Assembly: GCF_001005085.2 (NCBI RefSeq)
Contig: NZ_LBMU02000023.1
Coordinates: 186,001 to 250,000 of the forward strand
Direction: 5' to 3'
DNA from: Streptomyces humi
GTDB lineage: Bacteria; Actinomycetota; Actinomycetes; Streptomycetales; Streptomycetaceae
DNA length: 64,000 nt
The notes under the pieces are model-generated. The model was given only the letters and a program-made list of their open reading frames with translations, made no database searches and was not told the DNA's origin. Within the stretch, counting starts at the first letter, position 1. Each line of letters opens with the position of its first letter. Positions 1-8,625 of the stretch are shown here, one piece after another. A program made the position numbers and the translations under genes.

Positions 1-1091
1 AGCAGCCGGGCCACCGGCACCGCCGGCGCCTCCCGCTGGTCGGCGACGTCGGGCTTGTAGGTGACGCCGAGGAGCAGCACCCGGGAACCGTGCAGGGCGC
101 GGCCCTCGTGGTTGAGCAGGTCCTGGGCGCGCCGGACGACGTACTCCGGCATATGGGCGTTGATCTCCCGGGCGAGTTCCACGAACCGGAACTCGTAGCC
201 GATCGAACGCACCTTGTAGGAGAGGTAGTTGGGGTCGATCGGGATGCAGTGGCCACCCACCCCGGCGCTGGGCCTGAAGGGCTGGAAGCCGAAGGGCTTG
301 GTGCCGGCGCAACGGATCGCGTCCCACACGTCGACCCGCAACTCACGGCACAGGATGGCCAGTTCGTTGACCAGGGCGATGTTGACGTGTCGGTAGGTGT
401 TCTCCAGGAGCTTGGCCATCTCGGCCTCGCGGGTGCCCTTCGCCTGCACGACGGTGTCGACGAGCTTGCCGTAGAAGGCCGCGGCCCGGGCGGCGCACGC
501 CGGGGTGCAGCCGCCGACCACCTTCGGTGTCTCGCGCAGCCCGTGCGTGGTGTTGCCGGGGTCGATGCGCTCCGGGGAGAAGGCCAGCGCGAAGTCCTCG
601 CCGGCCCGCAGCCCGGCCTCCTCCAGGAGTGGCTTCACGACCTCCTCGGTGGTGCCCGGATAGGTGGTCGACTCCAGGACGACCAGCTGTCCGCGGCGCA
701 GCCTGCCCGCCACCGCCCGCACGGCGGACCGTACCGCGCCCAGGTCCGGGCCGCCGTCCTCGCCGAGCGGGGTCGGCACACAGATCACGATCGTCTGCGC
801 CCGGGCCAGACACGCGTCGTCCGTGTACGCGGTGAACCCGGCCTGCCGCATCCGGGCGACGTCGTCGTCCGAGACGTCGTCCACATGGGAATGACCGGCG
901 TTCAGGCCCTCCACGACCCGGGGGTCGAGGTCGAGCCCGGCTACCCGCAGCCCGACCGCCGAGGCCTCCCGCGCGAGCGGAAGGCCGACGTAGCCGAGTC
1001 CGATGACGGCCAGTTCCAAGCCGTCGGTCTGTTCCTGGTCCCCGAGCGATTCGCTCAATTCCCCGAGCGGTACGGCCTGTTCGACCTGCAT
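1..1091 (-). CDS. wecC: UDP-N-acetyl-D-mannosamine dehydrogenase, 3' end beyond window
   Basis: Oxidises UDP-ManNAc to UDP-ManNAcA with NAD+, supplying an acidic sugar for a surface polymer. My reading of the reverse strand gives an ATG at 1091, an N-terminal Rossmann motif AVIGLGYVGLPLA, the substrate segment GVGGHCIPIDPNYLSYKV around residue 275, and the C-terminal motif GVTYKPDVADQRE. The last is characteristic of the UDP-glucose/GDP-mannose dehydrogenase family. About 363 codons are present and the frame is still open at base 1, so only the extreme C-terminus is missing. The gene lies 29 bp downstream of the GT4 gene on the same strand. The UDP-GlcNAc 2-epimerase that would make its substrate lies close by and divergent. 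A related UDP-sugar dehydrogenase specificity remains possible. Confidence 0.88.
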   Translation of the reverse strand, partial: MQVEQAVPLGELSESLGDQEQTDGLELAVIGLGYVGLPLAREASAVGLRVAGLDLDPRVVEGLNAGHSHVDDVSDDDVARMRQAGFTAYTDDACLARAQTIVICVPTPLGEDGGPDLGAVRSAVRAVAGRLRRGQLVVLESTTYPGTTEEVVKPLLEEAGLRAGEDFALAFSPERIDPGNTTHGLRETPKVVGGCTPACAARAAAFYGKLVDTVVQAKGTREAEMAKLLENTYRHVNIALVNELAILCRELRVDVWDAIRCAGTKPFGFQPFRPSAGVGGHCIPIDPNYLSYKVRSIGYEFRFVELAREINAHMPEYVVRRAQDLLNHEGRALHGSRVLLLGVTYKPDVADQREAPAVPVARL

Positions 1092-1120
1092 AGGGATTCA
1101 CTCCGCCCTCGACGGGGGCC

Positions 1121-2605
1121 TCAGACACTTCCAAGGGCGCGATACGCCTCTCGGGTCGTGGCAGCGACCCTTTTCCAGGTGCGTTCACGCGCTACCAGAG
1201 CGCGGGCGGACGCTCCCCATTCATGCCGCCGTTTTCGACTGTAGAGCAATACTTCGAGAGCTTCTGCCCAGGCTTGTGGTGATTCAGCGGGAATCAGCCG
1301 CCCGTTCACCTCGGGTTCCACCAGCTCTCGGAGCGCCGTGAGATCACTGGCCGCCACGGGAACACCGCTCGCCATCGCCTCGACCGGCTTGAGCGGGGTG
1401 ACCAGACGGCAGACCCGTTCGTCGGTGCGCGGCACCGCGAAGACGTCCAGAACGGCGTGGTAGGAGCGCACTTCGCGATGCGGCACCCGGCCGGTGAACA
1501 GCGCCGTGCCGTCGTCCAGACCCAGCCGTGCGGCCAGCGCCTGGAGCGCCCCCCGCTCCGGTCCCTCGCCCACGATCAGCAGCCGCAGCGGAACCCCCCG
1601 GCGGCGCAGTTCGGCACCCGCATGGAGCAATGTGCCGATTCCCTCGTGTGGAGTAAGGCTGCTGACGGTGCCCACCACGTAGTCGTCCGCCGCGATGCCG
1701 AGCCGGGCGCGCAGTTCCGCCCCGTCCGGCGGCGGAGCGAGGAACGCGTCGTCCACCGCGTTGGGCACGATCAGGACCCGTTCCTCGGGCACCCCACGGG
1801 CCACGATCTCCGCCTTCATCGCGCAACCCAGCGTCAGCACCAGATCGGCCCCGCGCATGCAGTACGTCTCCAGGGCGCGCCGGGCCCGGTAGGTCCGGTC
1901 GGCCGGGCTCCGTCCGGGCGCCTGGGTCAGCCAGGTCTCCTCCAGGAAACCGCGCACCTCGTAGACCACCGGCAGCCGGTAGGTCTCGCGCAGGGCCAGC
2001 GCCACCCGCCCGTTGCCGTGGTCGGTGGCCGCGTGCAGCACGGCCGGCCGCAGCCGCTCCACCAGCCGCCCGGCGAGCTCGGCGTTCCGGGCGAGCACCG
2101 CCCCCTGCCCGTACGGCAGGACGGGCGGCAGCAGCCGGTGCTGCGGCACCCCGTTCACGATCTGCAACGGGCGAGCGTCCAGGACGCCCTGCGCCACCGG
2201 GAACCCGACCCGGGTCACCACGTGCGGATCGAGCCCGGCCGCGCGCTGCGCCTCGGCGAGGGCCTGGGTGCGCACGGTGTAACCGGCGTGCTTGAACGGC
2301 AGCCCGTTGGTCACCAGATGGAGCACCCGGCCGGGCACGGCCCGCACCGGCCGCCCGGGTGGCGGGGGCACCCGGGCGGCGGACGGGACGGCGGCCGGGC
2401 CGGCCGTACCGGCCCGGGCGGCCAGCCGCTCCTCGACCGGTCCGAGACCCCGCCGCACCCGCCCCGGCAGCAGCCGGACACCGAGCAGCGCGGCCCGGGC
2501 GGGGTCGTGCCGCAACTCGCCCCAGGCGACGGATGCGGCCAAGCTGAGTGCACGGGGGATCCGAAGGACACGGCGCGGCACGTGCGGAGACTGACGTCGG
2601 GCCAT
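1121..2605 (-). CDS. GT4-family glycosyltransferase
   Basis: A 494-residue retaining GT-B glycosyltransferase. The N-terminal domain begins near residue 90 with VLHLVTNGLPFKHAGYTVRT, the usual first strand and glycine loop. The C-terminal nucleotide-sugar domain ends with the family signature PLKPVEAMASGVPVAASDLTA followed by the ELVEPEVNG segment. No signal peptide or membrane segment is visible, so it probably acts at the inner membrane face on a lipid-linked acceptor. It starts 38 bp from the divergent epimerase gene and reads into the UDP-ManNAc dehydrogenase gene, so a role in ManNAcA-containing polymer assembly is likely. The first ~85 residues are proline- and arginine-rich and not conserved in type. 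Donor and acceptor cannot be read from sequence. Confidence 0.85.
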   Translation of the reverse strand: MARRQSPHVPRRVLRIPRALSLAASVAWGELRHDPARAALLGVRLLPGRVRRGLGPVEERLAARAGTAGPAAVPSAARVPPPPGRPVRAVPGRVLHLVTNGLPFKHAGYTVRTQALAEAQRAAGLDPHVVTRVGFPVAQGVLDARPLQIVNGVPQHRLLPPVLPYGQGAVLARNAELAGRLVERLRPAVLHAATDHGNGRVALALRETYRLPVVYEVRGFLEETWLTQAPGRSPADRTYRARRALETYCMRGADLVLTLGCAMKAEIVARGVPEERVLIVPNAVDDAFLAPPPDGAELRARLGIAADDYVVGTVSSLTPHEGIGTLLHAGAELRRRGVPLRLLIVGEGPERGALQALAARLGLDDGTALFTGRVPHREVRSYHAVLDVFAVPRTDERVCRLVTPLKPVEAMASGVPVAASDLTALRELVEPEVNGRLIPAESPQAWAEALEVLLYSRKRRHEWGASARALVARERTWKRVAATTREAYRALGSV

Positions 2606-2643
2606 GCCGCCAAGGTAGGCCGACAGAGCGGAGAACGTACGAC

Positions 2644-3732
2644 ATGAACGGCCGCGTACTCCATGTCGTAGGGACCAGGCCGAACTTCGTGAAGGCCGCG
2701 CCCGTCGTCGCCGCCCTGCGCGCGACCGGGCACGACCAGGTCCTGGTGCACACGGGTCAGCATTACGACGAACGGATGTCGCACGTCTTCTTCCGGGAGC
2801 TGGGCCTGCCCGCCCCCGACACCGACCTCGGCGTCGGCTCCGGCAGCCACGCCCGGCAGACCGCCGACCTGCTGGTCGCCCTGGAGGGTGAGCTGCTCGC
2901 CCGGGCCCCGGCCCTGGTCGTCGTCTACGGCGACGTGAACTCCACCCTGGCCGCGGCCCTGGCCGCCGCCAAGCTGGGCATCCCGGTCGCCCATGTCGAG
3001 GCGGGCCTGCGCAGCTTCGACATGGCGATGCCGGAGGAGGTCAACCGGCGCCTGGTCGACCAGCTGGCCGAGCTGCACTTCGTCACCAGCCCCGAGGCCG
3101 TCGGCCACCTCGCCCGTGAGGGCGTCGACCCGGCCCGGGCGCACTTCGTCGGGAACCCGATGATCGACACCCTGCTCACCCATCTGGAGCATTTCGACCC
3201 GGCCGCCGCCCGCGCCGCCCACGGACTGCCCGAGCGCTACGGCGTGGTCACCCTGCACCGGCCGGCCAACGTCGACGACCCCGAGGCCGCGGCCGCGGCC
3301 GCCCGTGCGCTCACCGAGGCCGCCGGCCACCTGGATCTCGCGGTGCCCCTGCACCCGCGCGGCCGGGCGGCGCTGCGCAAGGCGGGCCTGGCCGACGCGC
3401 CCGGCATCCGGCTGCTCGAACCGCTCGGCTACGTCGAGTTCATGGGCCTGGTCCGGGGCGCCGCCGCCGTGATCACCGACTCGGGCGGGGTGCAGGAGGA
3501 GACCACCGTGCTCGGCGTGCCCTGCCTGACCCTGCGCACCACCACCGAACGCCCGGTCACCGTCACCCACGGCACCAACCGCCTGGTACGCCCCGGCGAA
3601 CTGGTACCCGCCCTGTGCAAGGTCCTCGACGGCCGGCCGGCGGCCGGCCCCGAAGGGCCCCCGTTGTGGGACGGCAAGGCCGGCCCCCGGATCGCCCGCG
3701 TCCTCACCGAGTGGCTGGAGCGCCATGCCTGA
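2644..3732 (+). CDS. wecB: UDP-N-acetylglucosamine 2-epimerase (non-hydrolysing)
   Basis: Interconverts UDP-GlcNAc and UDP-ManNAc. The 362-residue protein has the family motifs in order: GTRPNFVKAAPVV at the N-terminus, HTGQHYDERMS, YGDVNSTLAAALAA, HVEAGLRSFDMAMPEEVNR, LHRPANVDD and ITDSGGVQEE near the C-terminus. The start chosen is ATG 2644 (MNGRVLHVVGTRPN), preceded by GGAG about 9 bases upstream. Longer upstream readings would run into the divergent gene. The product is the substrate of the dehydrogenase at the window start. The stop codon overlaps the methyltransferase start by 8 bp, indicating translational coupling. Confidence 0.93.
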   Translation: MNGRVLHVVGTRPNFVKAAPVVAALRATGHDQVLVHTGQHYDERMSHVFFRELGLPAPDTDLGVGSGSHARQTADLLVALEGELLARAPALVVVYGDVNSTLAAALAAAKLGIPVAHVEAGLRSFDMAMPEEVNRRLVDQLAELHFVTSPEAVGHLAREGVDPARAHFVGNPMIDTLLTHLEHFDPAAARAAHGLPERYGVVTLHRPANVDDPEAAAAAARALTEAAGHLDLAVPLHPRGRAALRKAGLADAPGIRLLEPLGYVEFMGLVRGAAAVITDSGGVQEETTVLGVPCLTLRTTTERPVTVTHGTNRLVRPGELVPALCKVLDGRPAAGPEGPPLWDGKAGPRIARVLTEWLERHA

Positions 3733-4579
3733 CGTCACCCGCACCCAGGACGCCACCCACACCAAGGGCGCCACCCGCACCAAGGGCGCCGAGCGGGCCA
3801 AGGGCGCCGAGCGGGCCCAGGGCGCCGAGCGTGCCCAGGACTCCGAGCGCGCCCAGGACTCCGAGCGCGCCCAGGACTCCGAGCGCGCCCAGGGCGCCGA
3901 GCGTGCCCAGGGCGCCGAGCGCGTCCCGGACTCCGTGACCGCCTTGCGTTCCCCGGAGGCCGCCCGCACCTACTGGGACGCCCGGCACCGCGATCGCGAC
4001 GATCTCGCCTCCGGCGGTCACATCGGCCTGGACCGGCCGGGCAACGAGATCTTCTACGCCGTCCGGCTCGGTCAGCTGCTCACCCTCATCGGCGACCTGT
4101 CCAGCCCGGCGTCCCCGCTGTTCGTGCTGGACGCGGGCTGCGGCAAGGGGCACTTCGCCCGCTCGCTGGCCCGCTGCGGCCACCACGTCGACGCCTTCGA
4201 CACCAGCGAGGAGGCCGTCACCCACGCCCGGGCGGAGGGCGGCGGACCGCGGTACGCCCGCGCCGCCCTCGACGAGTGGCGCAGCCCCTGGCTCTACGAC
4301 GTGGTGCTGTGCGTGGACGTCCTCTTCCACGTCCTCGACGACGCCGAGTGGCGGGCCGGACTGCGCAACCTGGCCTCGCTGGTCCGGATCACCGGCCGGC
4401 TGGTCGTCACCGACGAGAACACCGAGGAGCCCGTGGCACGCGGCGACTACATCCTGCACCGCCCGATCGCCGCGTACCGCGCGGAACTGGAACCCCTCGG
4501 CCTGCGCCACACCCTCTTCCGGCCCTACGGCTTCCGCGAGAACCGGGTCGGCTTCCACGTCTTCACGAGGACCAGCTGA
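3725..4579 (+). CDS. class I SAM-dependent methyltransferase with hexapeptide-repeat N-terminus
   Basis: A 284-residue protein. The catalytic domain starts near residue 75 and shows motif I VLDAGCGKGHF (about 134-144), the acidic post-I residue in DAFDTSEE, and VVLCVDVLFHVLDD as motif IV. These mark a Rossmann-fold methyltransferase of the type-11/25 group. Residues 7-66 are ten near-exact hexapeptides of the form A-Q-G/D-A/S-E-R, encoded by an 18-bp DNA repeat, with no relation to the enzyme fold. Translation could instead begin at GTG 3935 (residue 71), which would exclude the repeat; ATG 3725 is preferred because it overlaps the preceding stop. The stop shares its last base with the next ATG (TGATG). 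It probably methylates a sugar of the surface polymer. Confidence 0.82.
   Translation: MPDVTRTQDATHTKGATRTKGAERAKGAERAQGAERAQDSERAQDSERAQDSERAQGAERAQGAERVPDSVTALRSPEAARTYWDARHRDRDDLASGGHIGLDRPGNEIFYAVRLGQLLTLIGDLSSPASPLFVLDAGCGKGHFARSLARCGHHVDAFDTSEEAVTHARAEGGGPRYARAALDEWRSPWLYDVVLCVDVLFHVLDDAEWRAGLRNLASLVRITGRLVVTDENTEEPVARGDYILHRPIAAYRAELEPLGLRHTLFRPYGFRENRVGFHVFTRTS
3743..3922 (+). repeat. 18-bp in-frame tandem repeat, about 10 copies
   Basis: Ten consecutive 18-bp units encode the hexapeptide series TQDATH, TKGATR, TKGAER, AKGAER, AQGAER, AQDSER (three times), AQGAER (twice). Three central units (CAG GAC TCC GAG CGC GCC) are identical at the nucleotide level, including third positions, which suggests recent expansion by slippage or unequal crossing-over. 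The first two units are more diverged. The encoded stretch is highly charged and probably helical. Confidence 0.9.
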
Positions 4580-6387
4580 TGCGCCTGACCGATCTGCTCC
4601 ACCCGCATCTGGACGACGTGACCTCGGTCGTCGACGCGACGGCCGGCGGCCTGCGTCTGGACCCCTATCTGCACCTGCCGCCCGGCGTCACCCCGACCAG
4701 GCACGAACAGCCCGTCGGCGAAGGGGAGCTGATGCTCCTCTGCTACGGCCCCGACCCGGACCTGCACGGCGGCGAGGCGGACTGTCTCGCCGCCCTGGAG
4801 CGGATGCGGCCCGGTGGCCGCGGCCTGATCGTCTTCGGTCACCCCGGCACCGAACTGCCGTACCACCGGCTGCTGGACGCCCTGGTGGCACACCGCTGCC
4901 AGGTCCTGCACGCGGCCGCGCTCGGCTACACCCACCTGCACGCGGGCGCGGTGTTCGCGTGCACCGAGGAACTGCTCCCGCCGCACGACTGGTTCGGCCG
5001 TCCGCTGCCCGCCGACGGCTTCGCCACCGCTCTGCGGATCGCCGACGAGTACGTCCTCGCCGACTTCGTCTCCCGCTCCCAGCGCGCTCGCCTGATCGAC
5101 CTGGAGAGGGCCGCCGAGGAGACCGCCCGCGCCCTGGCGAACGCCCGCGAGGACGGCCTCGCGGAACGGCTGGCCGCCGCCCTGCGCGACAAGGACCAGC
5201 TGGCCGCCGCCCTGCGCGGGGCCCGGGAGCGGACCGGGGTGCTGGAGGCGCGGGTGACCATGCTGGAGGGCTCCACCTCGCTCCGGGTGGGCAAGGCCCT
5301 GGTGTCGGCCGCCCGTTCACCACGCAGGGGCGCGACCCGGCTGCCCGGCGAACTGTACGGGCTGTGGCGGCAGCGGAAGACGAAGGGGCGCCCGGCGCGC
5401 GCCCTGAGCACCGCCCCGGCCCCCGAGGCACCGGCCGACGACCGCTTCCACCTCTCGCACCGCGCCCTGTCCGTGGCACCCCGGGACCGGCTGGTGATCA
5501 CCGGTGTGCTGACCGACCGCACCGCCGCGGACTTCGCGGCCGACGCCGTGGTGAGCCGGGTGCTGCCGCACGACGGCCGGCTGCTCGTGGAGCGCACCGA
5601 CCCCGACGTCCTCCTGGTCCAGCTGAGTGCCTGCGCGGCCGGCACCGGCCCCTGGGCGCTCGCCGGCACCGGCCTCGCCCCCGACCTGGACCGGTCGCTC
5701 GCCGAACTCGTCGGCCGGGCACGGGGGCTGGGCCGGGCGGCGGTGCTGTGGCGGGACGGCCCGGCCTCGGCCGCCCCGGGTCTGGCGCAGCTGCCCTGGG
5801 ACGGCGTCCTGGACGGCGACACCGGGACGGCGCTGCGCCGGCTCGACCCGGTCACCGACGGCCGGGACCGGCTCCGCGAGGTCTTCCAGCAGGACAGCAC
5901 CCGGGTACGGCTGGCCCGGCTCGCGGCGCTCACCGGCGCCCCCGACCCGCTCGCCGAACGCCGGGTCGCGATCCTCGCCGCACCCCGGGACGCCACCGAC
6001 GTGGCCCGGCTCGTCGCCCAGACCCTCGGCCAGCTGCACCGGCCGGCCGAGGTGGTCGTCGCCGACCAGGCGGCCCTCGAGCTCGGCGAACTCACCGCCG
6101 CCTCGGTCACCGTCCACGCCGGGCCGCCCACCGCCCCCTGGGTCGCCGACTGGACCGACCTGACCGAGGACCGCCCCGACACCCTGCTGCTCGACCTGCT
6201 CTGCGCCCAGGAGTTCTCCGGCGCCGACGCGGTGGGCCACGATCCGGCCGCCGACGACTACGCCTTCGTACCGACGCTGCGCCCGCTGCTCGTGCGCCGC
6301 TCGCTGCTCGACGCCGGTACCCCACCGGCCGCCTGGTCGCGCGCCGGGTACCGGTTGTTCGCCGTGCGTGGAAAGGAACCGTCATGA
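4579..6387 (+). CDS. coiled-coil glycopolymer-locus protein of unknown activity
   Basis: A 602-residue protein that I cannot assign to a named enzyme. Residues ~1-160 form a compact alpha/beta domain with GELMLLCYG and RPGGRGLIVFGHPG, reminiscent of a methyltransferase-like fold lacking a clear SAM motif. Residues ~165-230 are a charged, alanine-rich coiled coil. They are followed by LEGSTSLRVGKALVSAARSP, a segment resembling the S-T-S-x-R linker found in actinobacterial polysaccharide glycosyltransferases. The C-terminal ~330 residues look alpha/beta but carry no motif I can name. ATG 4579 overlaps the methyltransferase stop, and the stop overlaps the next start as ATGA, so the three genes are tightly coupled. 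Probably a polymer-assembly partner; function unknown. Confidence 0.7.
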   Translation: MRLTDLLHPHLDDVTSVVDATAGGLRLDPYLHLPPGVTPTRHEQPVGEGELMLLCYGPDPDLHGGEADCLAALERMRPGGRGLIVFGHPGTELPYHRLLDALVAHRCQVLHAAALGYTHLHAGAVFACTEELLPPHDWFGRPLPADGFATALRIADEYVLADFVSRSQRARLIDLERAAEETARALANAREDGLAERLAAALRDKDQLAAALRGARERTGVLEARVTMLEGSTSLRVGKALVSAARSPRRGATRLPGELYGLWRQRKTKGRPARALSTAPAPEAPADDRFHLSHRALSVAPRDRLVITGVLTDRTAADFAADAVVSRVLPHDGRLLVERTDPDVLLVQLSACAAGTGPWALAGTGLAPDLDRSLAELVGRARGLGRAAVLWRDGPASAAPGLAQLPWDGVLDGDTGTALRRLDPVTDGRDRLREVFQQDSTRVRLARLAALTGAPDPLAERRVAILAAPRDATDVARLVAQTLGQLHRPAEVVVADQAALELGELTAASVTVHAGPPTAPWVADWTDLTEDRPDTLLLDLLCAQEFSGADAVGHDPAADDYAFVPTLRPLLVRRSLLDAGTPPAAWSRAGYRLFAVRGKEPS

Positions 6388-8570
6388 CCCGCACCCTCAG
6401 GGCGCTCGTCTACGGCGACGTGGACCTCAACCTCATCGACGGCTCCGCCGTCTGGGCCCAGTCGACGGTCCAGGCGCTGTCCCGGGCGGGCTGCCGGACC
6501 CGCCTCGTCCTCAAGGCCCCGGTGGAGACCGGCCGGCTCACCGACCCGCTGGCCGGACTGCCCGGCGTCACCGTGGTCCGGCCCTACGAGGAGCGCCTGG
6601 TCCCCGGCCAGGGCGCGCACCCCCTCTCCCCCTACCAGGCCTCGCAGTTGCTCGCCCGCCTCGACGCGGGAGAGCCGTGCGACCTGCTGGTGCTGCGCGG
6701 GCGCCGGCTGGTCAAGCAGATCGTCGCCGACGGCGCCTTCGACGGCCGGATCTGGGCCTACCTCACCGACATCCCGCAGTCCCCGGCCGAGATGACGGAG
6801 GAGGCCCGCGCCGACCTCGTCCGCATCGCCGAAGCCTCCCGGCAACTGCTCTGCCAGACCGAGGAGTTGCGCTGCTTCCTGGAGGCCTGGGTGCCGGCGG
6901 CCTGCGGCCGGGCGGTGCTCAGCCCGCCCGCCGTACCCGAGCCCGGCCTCACGGTGCCGGACCGGGACGGCCTGCACACGCCCGTACGCCTCGTCTACAC
7001 CGGCAAGTTCGCGCCCCGCTGGAACACCCTGCCCATGACCCGGCTGCCCGCGCTGCTCGCCGAACGCGGTGTCCGGGCCGAACTGCACACCGTGGGCGAC
7101 AAGATCCACCGGGATGCCGCCCACCCCGGCTTCGACACCGCCATGGCCGAGGCGCTGCGCACCACCCCCGAGGTCGTCCACCACGGCGGGGTGCCGCGCG
7201 AGGAGGCCATGCGGATCGCCGCCGACTGCGACCTCGGCCTCGGCTGGCGCGACGCCTCCCTCGACGCCAGTCTGGAACTCTCCACCAAGGTCCTGGAGTT
7301 CGGCTCCCTCGGGCTGCCCGTCGTCCTCAACCGCACACCCGCCCACGAGGCCCTGCTCGGCGCCGACTACCCGCTGTTCGTGCCGGGGCTCGCCACCCTC
7401 ACGGACGCCGCGGACGCCGTCCGCACCGCCGTCCAGGACGAGGGAGCCCGGCGGCTCGCCGCCGACCGGTGCACGCGGGCCGCCCGGCAGTACACCATGG
7501 AGGCCGCCGCGACGCGCTGGCGTGGCCACCTCGACCGCGCCTTCCCCGCCGCGCCCGCCGCCGTCACCGGCCGAGGGCGCCCGCTGCGGGTCGGGGTCGC
7601 GGGCCACGACCTGAAGTTCCTCACCCGGCTCCTCGACCACCTCCGGGCGCTGCCCGGCCTCGACGTCCGGGTGGACGCCTGGCCCGCGCTGGCCCGGCAC
7701 GACCCGGCCGAGAGCCGCCGGCTCGCCGAGTGGGCCGACGTGGTGGTGGTCGAGTGGTGCGGCCCGGCGGCCGTCTGGTACAGCCGTCACAAGCGGCGCG
7801 GCAGCCGGCTGATCGTGCGGCTGCACCGCTTCGAACTCGACGCCGGCTACCCGCAGCAGGTCGACATCGACGCCGTCGACCGGGTGGTGTGCGTCAGCCC
7901 CTACTACGCCCGCGCCACCCGGGAGCGCACCGGCTGGCCCGCCTCGAAGATCGTCACGATCGGCAACTGGGTGGACGTCGACCAACTGGACCGGCCCAAG
8001 GCGCCCGGCGCCCGGCACCGCCTCGGCATGATCGGCATCGCGCCCAGCCGCAAGCGCCTCGACCTCGGCCTCGACGTCCTCGAAGCGCTGCGCGTCCACG
8101 ACCGGCGCTGGCACCTCTCGGTCAAGTCCAAGCCGCCGTGGGAGTACTGGTGGATCTGGAACAAGCCCGAGGAACGCGCGCACTACGACGCGGTCCTGCG
8201 CCGGATCCAGACCTCGCCGCTGCTCGAAGGGGCCGTCGTCTTCGACCGGTTCGGGCCCGACGTGCCGGGCTGGCTGCGCCGCATCGGGCATGTGCTGTCC
8301 ACCAGCGACGACGAGAGCTTCCACCTCGCCCCGGCCGAGGGCATGGCCTCCGGCGCCGTACCCGCGCTGCTGCCGTGGCCGGGCGCGGACGAGATCTACG
8401 ACCGGCGGTGGATCCACCAGGACCCGCGGGCGATGGCCGCGGCCGTCGCCGCCCTCGCCGAGCAGGCGGACTGGCAGGACGCCGGGGAGGTGGCACGCGG
8501 CCAGGTACGGGAGGGGTTCTCGCTGGAACGGGTGGCGGCGGACTGGACGGAGCTGCTGGTGTCCGGCTGA
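6384..8570 (+). CDS. tandem double GT-B glycosyltransferase
   Basis: A 728-residue protein with two glycosyltransferase-like modules. The first (residues ~1-395) ends in LELSTKVLEFGSLGLPVVLNR, matching the C-terminal sugar-nucleotide loop of GT4 enzymes. The second starts near residue 400 with LRVGVAGHDLKF, has VVCVSPYYARATRERTGW and IGIAPSRKRLDLGLDVLEA, and ends with HLAPAEGMASGAVPALLPW. The start ATG 6384 overlaps the preceding stop as ATGA, and GGAA lies 8 bases upstream. Two active sites in one chain suggest alternating addition of two residues or a polymerase acting on a disaccharide repeat; this is inference. No membrane segment is evident. It is the last gene of the plus-strand operon and is followed by a hairpin. 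Confidence 0.8.
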   Translation: MTRTLRALVYGDVDLNLIDGSAVWAQSTVQALSRAGCRTRLVLKAPVETGRLTDPLAGLPGVTVVRPYEERLVPGQGAHPLSPYQASQLLARLDAGEPCDLLVLRGRRLVKQIVADGAFDGRIWAYLTDIPQSPAEMTEEARADLVRIAEASRQLLCQTEELRCFLEAWVPAACGRAVLSPPAVPEPGLTVPDRDGLHTPVRLVYTGKFAPRWNTLPMTRLPALLAERGVRAELHTVGDKIHRDAAHPGFDTAMAEALRTTPEVVHHGGVPREEAMRIAADCDLGLGWRDASLDASLELSTKVLEFGSLGLPVVLNRTPAHEALLGADYPLFVPGLATLTDAADAVRTAVQDEGARRLAADRCTRAARQYTMEAAATRWRGHLDRAFPAAPAAVTGRGRPLRVGVAGHDLKFLTRLLDHLRALPGLDVRVDAWPALARHDPAESRRLAEWADVVVVEWCGPAAVWYSRHKRRGSRLIVRLHRFELDAGYPQQVDIDAVDRVVCVSPYYARATRERTGWPASKIVTIGNWVDVDQLDRPKAPGARHRLGMIGIAPSRKRLDLGLDVLEALRVHDRRWHLSVKSKPPWEYWWIWNKPEERAHYDAVLRRIQTSPLLEGAVVFDRFGPDVPGWLRRIGHVLSTSDDESFHLAPAEGMASGAVPALLPWPGADEIYDRRWIHQDPRAMAAAVAALAEQADWQDAGEVARGQVREGFSLERVAADWTELLVSG

Positions 8571-8573
8571 CAC

Positions 8574-8617
8574 GGAGGTTCCCCCCCGGGCCACCGAGGG
8601 CTCGGGGGGAAGCCTCC
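8574..8617. terminator. bidirectional hairpin between convergent genes
   Basis: GGAGGTTCCCCCC pairs with GGGGGGAAGCCTCC, a 13-bp stem with one bulged C, in the 55-bp gap between the convergent glycosyltransferase and transporter genes. It can terminate both. Confidence 0.75.
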
Positions 8618-8625
8618 GCCGGAGC

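Noticed and set aside
2548..2643. N-terminal extension of the UDP-GlcNAc 2-epimerase
   Set aside because: It overlaps the divergent glycosyltransferase start and adds no family sequence; ATG 2644 begins the conserved fold.
3725..4558. Leucine/glycine repeat protein on the minus strand opposite the methyltransferase repeat
   Set aside because: The LGALGALG pattern is just the complement of the 18-bp coding repeat; the plus frame has the catalytic motifs.
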